Positions 1-7,162 of a stretch of DNA of 7,162 nt are shown piece after piece. A program made the position numbers and the translations under genes. The stretch is from assembly GCA_017400025.1 (NCBI GenBank), contig JAFQAF010000073.1, forward strand, positions 1-7,162, written 5' to 3'. Numbering within the stretch: the first letter of the stretch is position 1; the number at the start of each line of letters is the position of its first letter. The notes under the pieces are model-generated. The model ran no database searches. It was given only the letters and a program-made list of their open reading frames with translations, and had not been told where the DNA came from. Source of the stretch: Oscillospiraceae bacterium. GTDB taxonomy: Bacteria; Bacillota_A; Clostridia; Oscillospirales; Ruminococcaceae.

Positions 1-552
1 CACCAGCCGGTCTGTTTCGCCTTTGTTGTGTTCATAGGGGCGTGTCTGGTTTGCCAGCAGCACGATAAGGTCGCCGTAAACCAGGGCGTACAGCATTTTG
101 ATACCCATATTGAGGGTGAGTTTAAAGCCCGGGTTTTTCTCCATGCCGGAAAGGTTGAGGGAGATTACCGGCACCTGTTCAAGACCGGTCTTTTTCAGTG
201 CCTTGCGCAGCAGGTGGATATAGTTTGAAGCACGGCAGCCGCCGCCGGTCTGGGTAATCATCAGGGCTACCTTGTCCTTGTCATACCTGCCGCTCTGCAG
301 TGCTGTAATCAGCTGGCCGATAACAAGAAGGGCAGGATAGCAGGTGTCATTATGTACATATTTCAGGCCGGTGTCCTTGATTACCTGGGGGTCACCGCCC
401 AGGGTTTCGCATTTGTAGCCGTAGCTTTCCAGAATCTGGCGCATTATGGAAAAATGTACCGGCAGCATCTGGGGGATAAGTATTGTATAGTCCTTGCGCA
501 TTTCCTCTGTAAAGAGAAGACGGCCGGTTTCATCATAAACAAGCTCTGCCAT
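1..552 (-). CDS. 2-hydroxyacyl-CoA dehydratase D-component-like (HgdB-family) protein, partial
   Basis: This reading frame is open for 184 codons from ATG at 552 to the left edge, so the 3' end is missing. The product resembles the C-terminal part of the large 'CoA-substrate-specific enzyme activase' proteins of Clostridia, which is related to the HgdB/D-component of 2-hydroxyacyl-CoA dehydratases (COG3581-like). Visible family features are a TILIPQM segment at residues 23-29, a HNDTCYP motif with Cys71, and a TQTGGGCRASNY motif with Cys106, followed by EKNPGF and, near the edge, RPYE. The cysteines are likely iron-sulfur ligands by family analogy. The start is supported by AAGGAGG eight bases upstream. 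It directly follows, in the same frame, the stop codon of the activase gene, so the two are surely co-transcribed. The substrate cannot be told. A remnant of a fused gene broken by one stop codon is the alternative reading. Confidence 0.88.
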   Translation of the reverse strand, partial: MAELVYDETGRLLFTEEMRKDYTILIPQMLPVHFSIMRQILESYGYKCETLGGDPQVIKDTGLKYVHNDTCYPALLVIGQLITALQSGRYDKDKVALMITQTGGGCRASNYIHLLRKALKKTGLEQVPVISLNLSGMEKNPGFKLTLNMGIKMLYALVYGDLIVLLANQTRPYEHNKGETDRLV

Positions 553-3486
553 TTATTTTTCCTCCTTCGCTTCCATTGCAGCGATAAGGCTGCGGATTCT
601 GATTTTTACTGCACCCAGATTGGAAATATCGTCTATTTTCAGCTGTGTGTACAGTTTGCCGCCATCTTCCAGTATATCGCGCAGTTCGTCTGTGGTGATG
701 GCGTCAATGCCGCATCCGAAGCTTACCAGCTGTACCAGCTGCATATCCGGCTGTGTACAGATGTAACGTGCCGCCTGGTACATTCTGGTCTGGTATGTCC
801 ACTGGTTGAGAACTTTTCTCGGCTCTTTGTCCATAATGTGGGAAAGGCCGTCTTCACTGATTACCACAAGGTCAAAGGAAGATATCAGTTCATCAATGCC
901 GTGGTTGATTTCCGGGTCTATATGATATGGTCTGCCGGCCATAACAATGATTTTTTTGTCGTTTGCACGGGCAAAGTCTATGTATTCCTGTGTTTTTGCA
1001 CGGATTTCTGCCTTGTATGCATTATACGCTGTGAAAGCGGCACGCACAGCCCGGACAGTTTCCTTTCTGGTTATGCCGAAAATTCTCTGCATATGCTCTG
1101 CAAATTTTTTCTCAAATTCCTTTTCCTTATGAAGACCTACATAGAAATTCATAAAGTTTACTTTCTTTGCATCAGGCATATTGGCAGCCAGCAGTTCCGG
1201 ATAGTAGGCCACAACAGGGCAGTTGTAGTTGTTGTCACCCTTGCCTTCGTCAAAGTTGTAGGACATACAGGGGTAGAAAATATTTTCCACTCCGGAGTCA
1301 ATCAGCCGCTGCACATGGCCGTGCATAAGCTTTGCAGGGTAGCACACGGTATCTGAAGGGATGGTTCTCTGGCCCAGCAGATATGTTTTTCTGGAGGAAA
1401 CCGGTGAAAGCACCACCTCAAAATTCAGCTTTGTAAAAAGTGCATACCAGAAAGGCAGGTTTTCATATATATTAAGGCCGAATGGCAGGCCGATTCTGCC
1501 TCTGCTGCCGTTGCCTTCCCCGTTGCCCTGCATTTCCTGCAGGCGTTTCAGTTTGTACTGATAAATGTTTGGCAGTGTGGATTTTTCCTTGCCAAGAGGG
1601 CGTGAACAGCGGTTGCCGGATATAAAGCGGCGGCCGCCGTCAAAGGTGTTTACTGTAAGGGAGCAGTGGTTGGTGCACAGATTGCAGGTTACAGGGCGTG
1701 CTGTGTGCTCAAAGGAAGCAAGCTCTGCCTCTGTCAGCAGTGCAGTTTCTGTCCGGCCGGTGTCCATTGCATAGAGGGCTGCGCCATAAGCCCCCATAAG
1801 ACCGGCAATTGTAGGACGTACCACTTCCCTGCCGATTTCCTGCTCGAAGGAGCGGAGAACCGCATCGTTGAGGAAAGTACCGCCCTGAACAACTATATGT
1901 CTGCCCAGATCATCTGCACTGGCGGCACGGATAACTTTATAAATAGCATTTTTTACCACTGAAATTGACAGGCCTGCGGAGATAGCCTCTACAGAAGCGC
2001 CGTCCTTCTGGGCCTGTTTAACACTGGAGTTCATAAAAACAGTGCATCTGCTGCCCAGGTTTACCGGGGTTTTGTCATAAAGACCCAGCTTTGCAAAGGA
2101 AGCAATATCATAACCCAGTGCCTTGGCAAAGGTTTCTATAAATGAGCCGCAGCCGGAGGAGCAGGCTTCGTTGAGCATAATGCTGTCCACTGCACCGCCG
2201 CGGATTTTGAAACATTTCATATCCTGGCCGCCGATATCTATGATAAAGTCAACTTCCGGCTGGAAATGTCTGGCAGCACGGAGGTGAGCCACTGTTTCAA
2301 CAAGGCCGTGGTCCACACGGAAAGCATTTTTGATAAGCTCTTCGCCGTAGCCGGTGGCACCGGAGCCGCAGATTTTTATTCTGTCTGCACATTTTTCATA
2401 GATAATGCCCAGCTGTTCCTTTACAACAGAAACCGGGTTGCCTTTGTTGGAGCTGTAGTAGCTGTAGAGTATGCCGCCGTTTTCTGCCATAAGCACAATT
2501 TTTGTGGTGGTGGAGCCGGCATCTATGCCCAGCCAGGCCTTGCCGGTGTAGGTTTCAATATCCACAGTGGCAGGGGTGGCTTTTGCGTGTCTTTCACTGA
2601 ATATTCTGTAATCCTCTTCGCTTTCAAAAAGAGGCGGCATAGGATTGGCTATTGTGGAGGCTGTCACAGCATTTTCCAGCCTTTCAATCAGGCTTTCGTA
2701 GTCTGTTTCTGCATACTGTTCTGAACAGATTGCAGCGCCCATAGCCGCAAAAACCTGTGCATTTTCCGGGAATATACCGTGTTCTTCATCAAGATGGAGT
2801 GTCTGTGTAAATCTCTGTCTTAGACCTTTGAGGAAGAAGAGAGGGCCGCCGAGGAAAACAATGGTGCCGTCCAGGTCGCGGCCCTGTGTAAGGCCGGCGA
2901 TGGTCTGGTCAACCACAGCCTGGAAAATGGAAGCAGCCACATCTTCCTTTCTGCCGCCCTGGTTGAGGATAGGCTGGATATCGGATTTTGCAAACACGCC
3001 GCAGCGGCTGGCAATTGGGTAGATTTTTTCGTGCTGAAGGCTGAGCCTGTCCAGTTCATTCACATCAACATTCAGCAGTGTGGCCATCTGGTCTATGAAA
3101 GCACCTGTGCCGCCTGCGCAGCTGCCGTTCATTCTTTCTTCAAGAGAGCCGCGGAAGAAGATGATTTTTGCATCTTCGCCCCCCAGCTCTATTACACTGT
3201 CTGCCTGGGGATAAAATTTATGTACAGCTGCTGCAGTGGCATAAACTTCCTGCACAAAAGGGATATCTGCCGCTTTTGCCACACCAAGACCTGCAGAGCC
3301 GGTGATAGAAACTGTCAGCCTGTTGCCGGCAAGAAATTCTGCTGCCTTTTTCAGCTGTTCCACAGCCTTCTCGCGCACTTTTGCAAAATGGCGTTCGTAA
3401 CTGTGGTAGAGTATATTGTCGGCACTGTCCATCACCACTACCTTTACAGTGGTGCTGCCAATGTCTATTCCAACGTTTATTTTCAT
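553..3486 (-). CDS. Tandem-domain acyl-CoA dehydratase activase (BcrA/BadF/HgdC ATPase x2 plus DUF2229)
   Basis: The product has 977 residues. Residues about 4-255 and 318-575 are two BcrAD_BadFG ATPase domains of the ASKHA fold. Their phosphate-binding motifs are GIDIGSTTVK (6-15) and GIDAGSTTTK (320-329), and later nucleotide motifs are ELGGEDAK (100-107) and DIGGQDMK (417-424). Each domain carries the cysteine pair that in HgdC holds a [4Fe-4S] cluster at the dimer interface: Cys123 and Cys162, then Cys442 and Cys481. A CxxCxxxC motif (Cys601, 604, 608) with Cys627 follows. After a Gly/Asn-rich linker (654-660) comes a DUF2229 region (about 664-880) with Cys715 in DTVCYP, Cys740 in YPCMSY, and Cys756. 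Known HgdC-type activators use ATP to push an electron into a dehydratase; the target of this large subfamily is not established. The start is chosen from AGGTG five bases upstream and the motif spacing to the first domain. The protein is about 400 residues shorter than fused homologues because the dehydratase-like part is encoded separately by the next gene. Confidence 0.93.
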   Translation of the reverse strand: MKINVGIDIGSTTVKVVVMDSADNILYHSYERHFAKVREKAVEQLKKAAEFLAGNRLTVSITGSAGLGVAKAADIPFVQEVYATAAAVHKFYPQADSVIELGGEDAKIIFFRGSLEERMNGSCAGGTGAFIDQMATLLNVDVNELDRLSLQHEKIYPIASRCGVFAKSDIQPILNQGGRKEDVAASIFQAVVDQTIAGLTQGRDLDGTIVFLGGPLFFLKGLRQRFTQTLHLDEEHGIFPENAQVFAAMGAAICSEQYAETDYESLIERLENAVTASTIANPMPPLFESEEDYRIFSERHAKATPATVDIETYTGKAWLGIDAGSTTTKIVLMAENGGILYSYYSSNKGNPVSVVKEQLGIIYEKCADRIKICGSGATGYGEELIKNAFRVDHGLVETVAHLRAARHFQPEVDFIIDIGGQDMKCFKIRGGAVDSIMLNEACSSGCGSFIETFAKALGYDIASFAKLGLYDKTPVNLGSRCTVFMNSSVKQAQKDGASVEAISAGLSISVVKNAIYKVIRAASADDLGRHIVVQGGTFLNDAVLRSFEQEIGREVVRPTIAGLMGAYGAALYAMDTGRTETALLTEAELASFEHTARPVTCNLCTNHCSLTVNTFDGGRRFISGNRCSRPLGKEKSTLPNIYQYKLKRLQEMQGNGEGNGSRGRIGLPFGLNIYENLPFWYALFTKLNFEVVLSPVSSRKTYLLGQRTIPSDTVCYPAKLMHGHVQRLIDSGVENIFYPCMSYNFDEGKGDNNYNCPVVAYYPELLAANMPDAKKVNFMNFYVGLHKEKEFEKKFAEHMQRIFGITRKETVRAVRAAFTAYNAYKAEIRAKTQEYIDFARANDKKIIVMAGRPYHIDPEINHGIDELISSFDLVVISEDGLSHIMDKEPRKVLNQWTYQTRMYQAARYICTQPDMQLVQLVSFGCGIDAITTDELRDILEDGGKLYTQLKIDDISNLGAVKIRIRSLIAAMEAKEEK
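561..567 (-). promoter_or_regulatory. Strong Shine-Dalgarno site for the dehydratase-like gene
   Basis: On the minus strand the sequence reads AAGGAGG, eight bases before the ATG at 552. It lies inside the last codons of the activase gene (the Glu-Ala-Lys-Glu-Glu-Lys tail). It is the strongest ribosome binding site in the window and argues that the downstream reading frame is started independently instead of being a broken tail of the upstream protein. It could also arise by chance from the Lys/Glu-rich codons. Confidence 0.7.
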
Positions 3487-3675
3487 CGTTTCACCTGTAT
3501 ATTTTGTAAATAGATATGGTTTTTAAAATTACATATTTTATAATTATATACTTAATTATGTAAAAATAATGTGAATTCTTTAATAAAAATTAAATTTTGT
3601 AACTTTGTATAAATCAATGTTTTTTTATCGAATTATAATTGTTTTATTTTCCAGCAAATGTGAAATATATGTAAA
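3487..3675 (-). promoter_or_regulatory. AT-rich intergenic region with likely promoter of the activase operon
   Basis: This stretch upstream of the activase start holds no credible gene and is extremely AT-rich: only 6 of the 60 bases at 3541-3600 are G or C. On the minus strand, a TTTACA box at 3564-3559 is followed after 18 bases by TAAAAT at 3540-3535. A perfect TATAAT also lies at 3548-3543, but without a good -35 box at standard distance. With such base composition, -10-like matches are expected by chance, so the exact promoter is uncertain. A weak Shine-Dalgarno site (AGGTG, 3496-3492) precedes the ATG at 3486. I found no convincing operator or riboswitch. Confidence 0.4.
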
Positions 3676-3714
3676 GTCCCCGTGATACTGTTTTGCTTAG
3701 CAATACACGGGGAC
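3676..3714 (-). terminator. Rho-independent terminator hairpin after the DUF378 gene
   Basis: The arms GTCCCCGTG (3676-3684) and CACGGGGAC (3706-3714) form a perfect 9-bp, GC-rich stem. The 21-base loop contains a further 4-bp stem, TTGC/GCAA (3693-3696 with 3700-3703). The hairpin begins seven bases past the DUF378 stop codon. On the minus strand it is followed by TTTACATATATTT, a moderate U-rich tract. On the plus strand it is followed by ATTTATTTTA, so it could work in both directions, although no plus-strand gene reads into it. Its role is most likely to end DUF378 transcription and insulate the activase promoter. Confidence 0.72.
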
Positions 3715-3721
3715 ATTTATT

Positions 3722-3919
3722 TTACATATCTGATTCCCCGCTGAAAAGCATGGGGATTGCCAGCAGTGCGGAAATGCCTACAAGGGTGTATACCGCCCTG
3801 GCCAGCAGTGATGCCGCAGACCCGAAGATAAAAGCCACAAGGTCAAACTGCAGAAGGCCCACAAGCCCCCAGTTGACACCGCCTATAATCAGCAGGGCAA
3901 GTGCAATTTTATTAAGCAT
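3722..3919 (-). CDS. DUF378 family small membrane protein
   Basis: The 65-residue product starts MLNKIALALL and matches the DUF378 pattern: an N-terminal hydrophobic helix containing GGVNWGLVGL (residues 13-22), an FDLVA segment (25-29), then a second hydrophobic helix (about 38-58) with YTLVGISAL. Two membrane-spanning segments and a short polar C-terminus are predicted. DUF378 proteins are common in bacteria and their function is unknown. The ATG at 3919 is preferred because GAAAGG (3934-3929) lies nine bases upstream. The in-frame ATG at 3928 would be directly against that site, and an even longer in-frame extension towards 4057 reads through the promoter region and has no family similarity. 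The gene stands alone, with a terminator just after it and addB diverging from it. Confidence 0.85.
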   Translation of the reverse strand: MLNKIALALLIIGGVNWGLVGLLQFDLVAFIFGSAASLLARAVYTLVGISALLAIPMLFSGESDM

Positions 3920-3928
3920 ATCATTCAT

Positions 3929-3952
3929 CCTTTCGCTTTTTAGGCTATTATC
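3929..3952 (-). promoter_or_regulatory. Possible -10 box and Shine-Dalgarno site of the DUF378 gene
   Basis: On the minus strand, GATAAT (3952-3947) matches the -10 consensus in five of six positions. A poor -35 candidate, TGTATA, lies 17 bases further upstream. GAAAGG (3934-3929) serves as the ribosome binding site for the ATG at 3919. The promoter assignment is tentative; the ribosome binding site is more secure and decides the start codon. Confidence 0.35.
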
Positions 3953-4000
3953 GGCAGATGTGCAGAAAATATACAGCTGACACAAATTTTTCCTGCGTAC

Positions 4001-4062
4001 TTTATGAGGCAAAAATATTGTGGTATACTTATTGTAATTATATATGTTTGAATGCACAGAGG
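4001..4062 (+). promoter_or_regulatory. Likely addB promoter (extended -10) and ribosome binding site
   Basis: TGGTATACT at 4021-4029 is an extended -10 element: a TGn motif followed by TATACT, five of six consensus bases. A weak -35 candidate, TTTATG (4001-4006), lies 17 bases upstream. An extended -10 can compensate for a weak -35. Transcription would begin near 4036 and leave a leader of roughly 33 bases. AGAGG (4058-4062) lies six bases before the addB ATG. No operator is evident. Confidence 0.45.
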
Positions 4063-4068
4063 TATTTT

Positions 4069-7000
4069 ATGCTCAGATTTGTAATCGGCACTGCCGGTAC
4101 AGGAAAAAGTACACACATAACACAGACTATAGTGAAACTGGCCGCAGCCGGTGAAAAATGTATGCTGCTGGTGCCGGAGCAGTTTTCCAAAACCGGTGAA
4201 AGCCTGCTGTTTTCCGCACTGGACGATACGCGGAGCAATCTGGTGGAGCTTTTCAGTTTTACTTCCCTGCTGCGTGATGTAAGCAGCAACCACAAAAAGA
4301 TAGGCGGCACACCGCTGACAGCTGCCGGCAAGGCTGTGCTGGCAAGACGTGCTGTGGAAAACACAAAAAAGATGCTGTCCCTTTATTCAAAGCAGAGCGG
4401 CAACTTCGGCTTCAGTTTTTCCCTGGCAGATACCTTTGACGATTTCAAGCGCAGCGGCATAGACCGGGCCACTCTGTGGGCACTGGCCGAAAAAGCCCCG
4501 GAAAGAAACCGGAAGCTGAAAGAACTGGCACTGATTTATTCAGAATATTCCGGCCTGATGAGGGAAGGTTTCTGTGACAGTGAGGATATGTACATTGCTC
4601 TCAGCAGCCAGCTGCCGTACGAATACACATACAACACCCATATTTTTATAGACGGCTTTGAATCCTTTTCCCACGGGCAGCTGAAAATAATTGAAAAAAT
4701 GTTGACCGATGCAAAGGATGTGACAATTGCGCTGACCTGCGACAGCCTGTATGACACCACCCAGGGCACGGGGAATTTTTCCTTTGTGCAGAATACCGCC
4801 GGCCAGCTGATAAGAATTGCCAGAAACTGCGGTGTGGAAATTGCAAAACCGGAAGTGATGAGAGAACCCCGCCGTTTCACAACCAATGACCTGAAAAATA
4901 CAGACCTTTTCCTCCAGGGATATGACCCTGAATATGAAAATGACGGCCACGCCTTTGTGACAGAATTTGAAACACAGATGGCGGAGGTCAGCTTTGCTGT
5001 GGCAAAAATAAACCGGCTGATTAAAGAAGGCTATACCTACAACGATATTACCGTGGTGTGCCCACAGCTGGAAAAATATGAAAATCAGCTGCAGGAAAGC
5101 TTTTCCCTGGCGGATATTCCGTATTTTATAGATGCAAACAGGATTATATCCTCATCTGCACCGGTGGTGCTGATGCGCAGTGTGATGAATATAATGGCAG
5201 AAGGCCCGGGCAGTGAAAATATTCTTTCACTGCTGAAAACCGGGCTGACAGATTTTGAACAGGATGCCATAGACACCCTGGAAAACTATCTGTATGTATG
5301 GCAGGACTATGACTTTGACCTTTCACTGGATTTCACCTTCTCCCCTTCCGGGCTGAAGCCTGCCCCTGCAGAGGATGAACTGCCTGTGCTGGAGGCAATT
5401 AATCACATAAGAAAAACCGTGTGGGACACCTTTGCCCCATACACCTGCCGGGGCGAAACCACCGGTGAAGAAATACTGAAAAACTGCTACAGTGCAGTGA
5501 CAGCCCTGGGCTGTGATGAAAAACTGCTGGCAATAGCACGCAGTCTGCCGGATGAAGACAGAGACCTGCTGATACGCCAGTGGGACACAGTTATAGAATG
5601 TATGGACAGCCTGTATTCAATATGCGGCAGTGAGGCTGTCAGCTGCAGGGATATGGAAATGCTGTTTATGTTGATGGTGGAAGGCTCTGAAATAGGCTTT
5701 GCCCCCCAGACACAGGACTGCGTGATGATAACAGACCCAAAAAGAATGAAGCTGGATGTGGTAAAAGTGGTGTTCATCCTTGGCGCGGCCCAGGATATAT
5801 TCCCTGCTGTGGTGGCAGAAAGCGGGCTGATTTCCGCCCGGGACAGAGATTATCTGAAAGCCAGCAGCTATCCGCTGAAAAACGATTTTGAAAATCTGTT
5901 CAGCTTTGAAAACCTGTACTATTACAAAGCACTTACCAGCCGGGAAGATTACCTGTTCATTTCCAGCTGCAAGAAAAATATAGACAGCCGCCAGCTGCCA
6001 AGCGGGCAGACTGATATGCTGAAAAGCGGCCTGGGGCTGGATGAAGCACAGCTGCGGCTGGAAGACTATGCCGTAACAAGGGAATTTTTCACCGATTATT
6101 TAAGCAGTCTGGCAAACAACCGGACACGCCGGGGCTATTCACAGCTGCTGGCAGACCTGGGCATAACCACAGACAGCCTGTACAGAAAACAGTACGAAAT
6201 AAAAGACCTTTCCCTGCTGGACAGCGTGCTGGGCAATTCCATCACCATATCACCTACTGCGGCACAGAGCTATTTCCAGTGTGCCTTTATGTACTTTATA
6301 CAGCGAATCCTGAAAGTGAAGCCTCTGGAAAAGGCAGAATTTGACGCCCGTCTTGCCGGTGACTACCTGCATTTTGTGGCACAGAACGTAATGGAAAAAT
6401 ACGGCGAAAACTACTACAGCACACCGTGGGAGACACTCCTGCCGGATATAGACAGTGCTGTGGACAGCTTTATAAAAAACAATTATCCCCCTGAAATACA
6501 CAATGATGTAAAATTCACTGCACAGTATGAAAATATGAAGGCAAATGCCTGCCGGCTGCTGGAATATATGCATACAGAGCAGGCAGACAGTATGTTCCGC
6601 CCTGTGGCCTTTGAGGAAAAAATAGGTCTGGGCGGCAGGGTGCCGCCACTGAAAATCACAGCAGACAACGGAAAATCCATAAACGTTGTGGGTGTGGCAG
6701 ACCGAGTGGACATCTACCGCGGGGAAGAAAATGACTATCTGCGTATAATTGACTACAAAACCGGCAACCAGAAATTCTCCCTTGACGATGTGTACAACGG
6801 GCTGTCTGCACAGCTGCTGCTGTATATGAACGCCCTGCTGGAGGCAGATTTTGCCAGAGAGGACAAACCGCTGAAAGCCGGTGCTGTGGTTTATCAGCCG
6901 GCTGACGCCCGGTTTAAATTTGACAAAGACAATGAGGCGCTGTACACCGCCGTGGGCATGGCGCTGGCAAATGAAGAAATAAGCCGTGCTTTTGACAAAG

Positions 7001-7162
7001 AAAAAGCCGGTCGCTACGGCCTGCTTGCAGGGGATGACAGAATAAAAGCCCTGCCGGGCAGTGAGATTGCCGGGGAGAAAAAATTCGGCATAGTGCTGGA
7101 TTATGTAAAAGAAGAAATAGCCGGTATGGCAGATAAGGTATGGCAGGGCAGGTTTGACGCAC
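4069..7162 (+). CDS. addB: ATP-dependent helicase/deoxyribonuclease subunit B (AddB/RexB), 3' truncated by window
   Basis: This frame is open for 1031 codons to the right edge. AddB pairs with AddA to resect double-strand DNA breaks in Firmicutes and create the 3' tail for RecA loading. The N-terminus has a Walker A motif, GTAGTGKST (residues 7-15), followed by the family's LVPEQ (34-38). An IFIDGFESF segment around Asp195 resembles Walker B. A helicase-fold stretch, FILGAAQDIFP, lies near residue 572. The C-terminal part is a RecB-like PD-(D/E)XK nuclease: ADRVD with Asp881, IIDYKTG with Asp895 and Lys897, and Gln915 in QLLLY. Cys738 in YFQCAFMYF matches the first of four cysteines that hold the [4Fe-4S] cluster in Bacillus AddB; the other three would lie past the edge. 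Family members are about 1150 residues, so roughly 120 are missing. The start is set by AGAGG six bases upstream and by the Walker A motif sitting directly at the N-terminus, as usual. The addA gene probably follows outside the window. Confidence 0.93.
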   Translation, partial: MLRFVIGTAGTGKSTHITQTIVKLAAAGEKCMLLVPEQFSKTGESLLFSALDDTRSNLVELFSFTSLLRDVSSNHKKIGGTPLTAAGKAVLARRAVENTKKMLSLYSKQSGNFGFSFSLADTFDDFKRSGIDRATLWALAEKAPERNRKLKELALIYSEYSGLMREGFCDSEDMYIALSSQLPYEYTYNTHIFIDGFESFSHGQLKIIEKMLTDAKDVTIALTCDSLYDTTQGTGNFSFVQNTAGQLIRIARNCGVEIAKPEVMREPRRFTTNDLKNTDLFLQGYDPEYENDGHAFVTEFETQMAEVSFAVAKINRLIKEGYTYNDITVVCPQLEKYENQLQESFSLADIPYFIDANRIISSSAPVVLMRSVMNIMAEGPGSENILSLLKTGLTDFEQDAIDTLENYLYVWQDYDFDLSLDFTFSPSGLKPAPAEDELPVLEAINHIRKTVWDTFAPYTCRGETTGEEILKNCYSAVTALGCDEKLLAIARSLPDEDRDLLIRQWDTVIECMDSLYSICGSEAVSCRDMEMLFMLMVEGSEIGFAPQTQDCVMITDPKRMKLDVVKVVFILGAAQDIFPAVVAESGLISARDRDYLKASSYPLKNDFENLFSFENLYYYKALTSREDYLFISSCKKNIDSRQLPSGQTDMLKSGLGLDEAQLRLEDYAVTREFFTDYLSSLANNRTRRGYSQLLADLGITTDSLYRKQYEIKDLSLLDSVLGNSITISPTAAQSYFQCAFMYFIQRILKVKPLEKAEFDARLAGDYLHFVAQNVMEKYGENYYSTPWETLLPDIDSAVDSFIKNNYPPEIHNDVKFTAQYENMKANACRLLEYMHTEQADSMFRPVAFEEKIGLGGRVPPLKITADNGKSINVVGVADRVDIYRGEENDYLRIIDYKTGNQKFSLDDVYNGLSAQLLLYMNALLEADFAREDKPLKAGAVVYQPADARFKFDKDNEALYTAVGMALANEEISRAFDKEKAGRYGLLAGDDRIKALPGSEIAGEKKFGIVLDYVKEEIAGMADKVWQGRFDA

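Noticed and set aside
352..1356. A 334-codon open frame on the plus strand, antisense to the activase and across the gene junction
   Set aside because: Its product is rich in Cys, Phe, His and Val with no recognisable domain, and it overlaps two clear protein genes on the other strand. Third-position bias of those genes explains the lack of stops.
1527..1543. Perfect 6-bp inverted repeat CCTGCA/TGCAGG with a 5-base loop
   Set aside because: It lies within activase coding sequence, has no U-tract, and such short repeats occur by chance.
2266..2724. A 152-codon plus-strand open frame inside the activase gene
   Set aside because: It is fully antisense to the conserved second ATPase domain, has no motif and no convincing ribosome site, so it is a shadow frame.
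3657..3675. TGTGAAATATATGTAAA, resembling a Rex redox-regulator site
   Set aside because: Only the left half fits the TTGTGAAAT half-site; the right half is not its inverted copy, so the palindrome required for Rex is absent.
3693..3980. A 95-codon plus-strand frame over the DUF378 gene and the terminator
   Set aside because: It starts within the terminator loop and is antisense to a gene with clear family features; no domain is recognisable.
3920..4057. N-terminal extension of the DUF378 frame up to an ATG at 4057
   Set aside because: The extra 46 residues do not resemble the family, cross the divergent promoter region, and a better ribosome site serves the ATG at 3919.
4536..4950. Overlapping minus-strand frames of 116 and 136 codons inside addB
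   Set aside because: They are antisense to a continuous, well-recognised addB frame and show no protein family features.

Overview
The window looks like chromosomal DNA from an anaerobic, low-to-mid GC Firmicute, probably a gut-type Clostridia (Oscillospirales/Ruminococcaceae-like). The evidence is an AddB-type rather than RecB-type recombination nuclease, a large oxygen-sensitive-type CoA-dehydratase activase, purine-rich Shine-Dalgarno sites, and coding DNA of balanced composition broken by very AT-rich intergenic DNA. No 16S or other definitive marker is present, so this placement is an inference.

Layout. Positions 1-3486 hold a minus-strand operon of two genes. The upstream gene (3486 to 553) encodes a 977-residue protein with two tandem BcrA/BadF/HgdC-type ATPase domains, a cysteine cluster and a DUF2229 domain. 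It is followed with no gap by a gene starting at 552 that runs off the left edge and encodes a homologue of the 2-hydroxyacyl-CoA dehydratase D-component (HgdB-like). In many Clostridia these parts form one polypeptide of about 1400 residues. Here a single in-frame TAA, followed at once by ATG, separates them, and a strong ribosome binding site sits just before the break. An extremely AT-rich spacer (about 3487-3675) probably carries the operon promoter. Next comes a terminator hairpin (3676-3714) and a 65-codon minus-strand DUF378 membrane protein gene (3919 to 3722). A divergent intergenic region (3920-4068) separates this from addB, which reads rightwards from 4069 and is cut by the right edge after 1031 codons.

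How the genes work together. The two left-hand genes probably act as an activator and its iron-sulfur partner: the ATPase would pass a low-potential electron to a dehydratase-like or double-cubane-type partner, though the substrate is unknown. AddB would pair with AddA, expected just past the right edge, to process double-strand breaks. DUF378 is an unrelated small membrane protein of unknown function. I see no mobile element, CRISPR array, tRNA or rRNA. Most of this window is ordinary core genome; the most notable point is the one-codon split in the activase/dehydratase protein.
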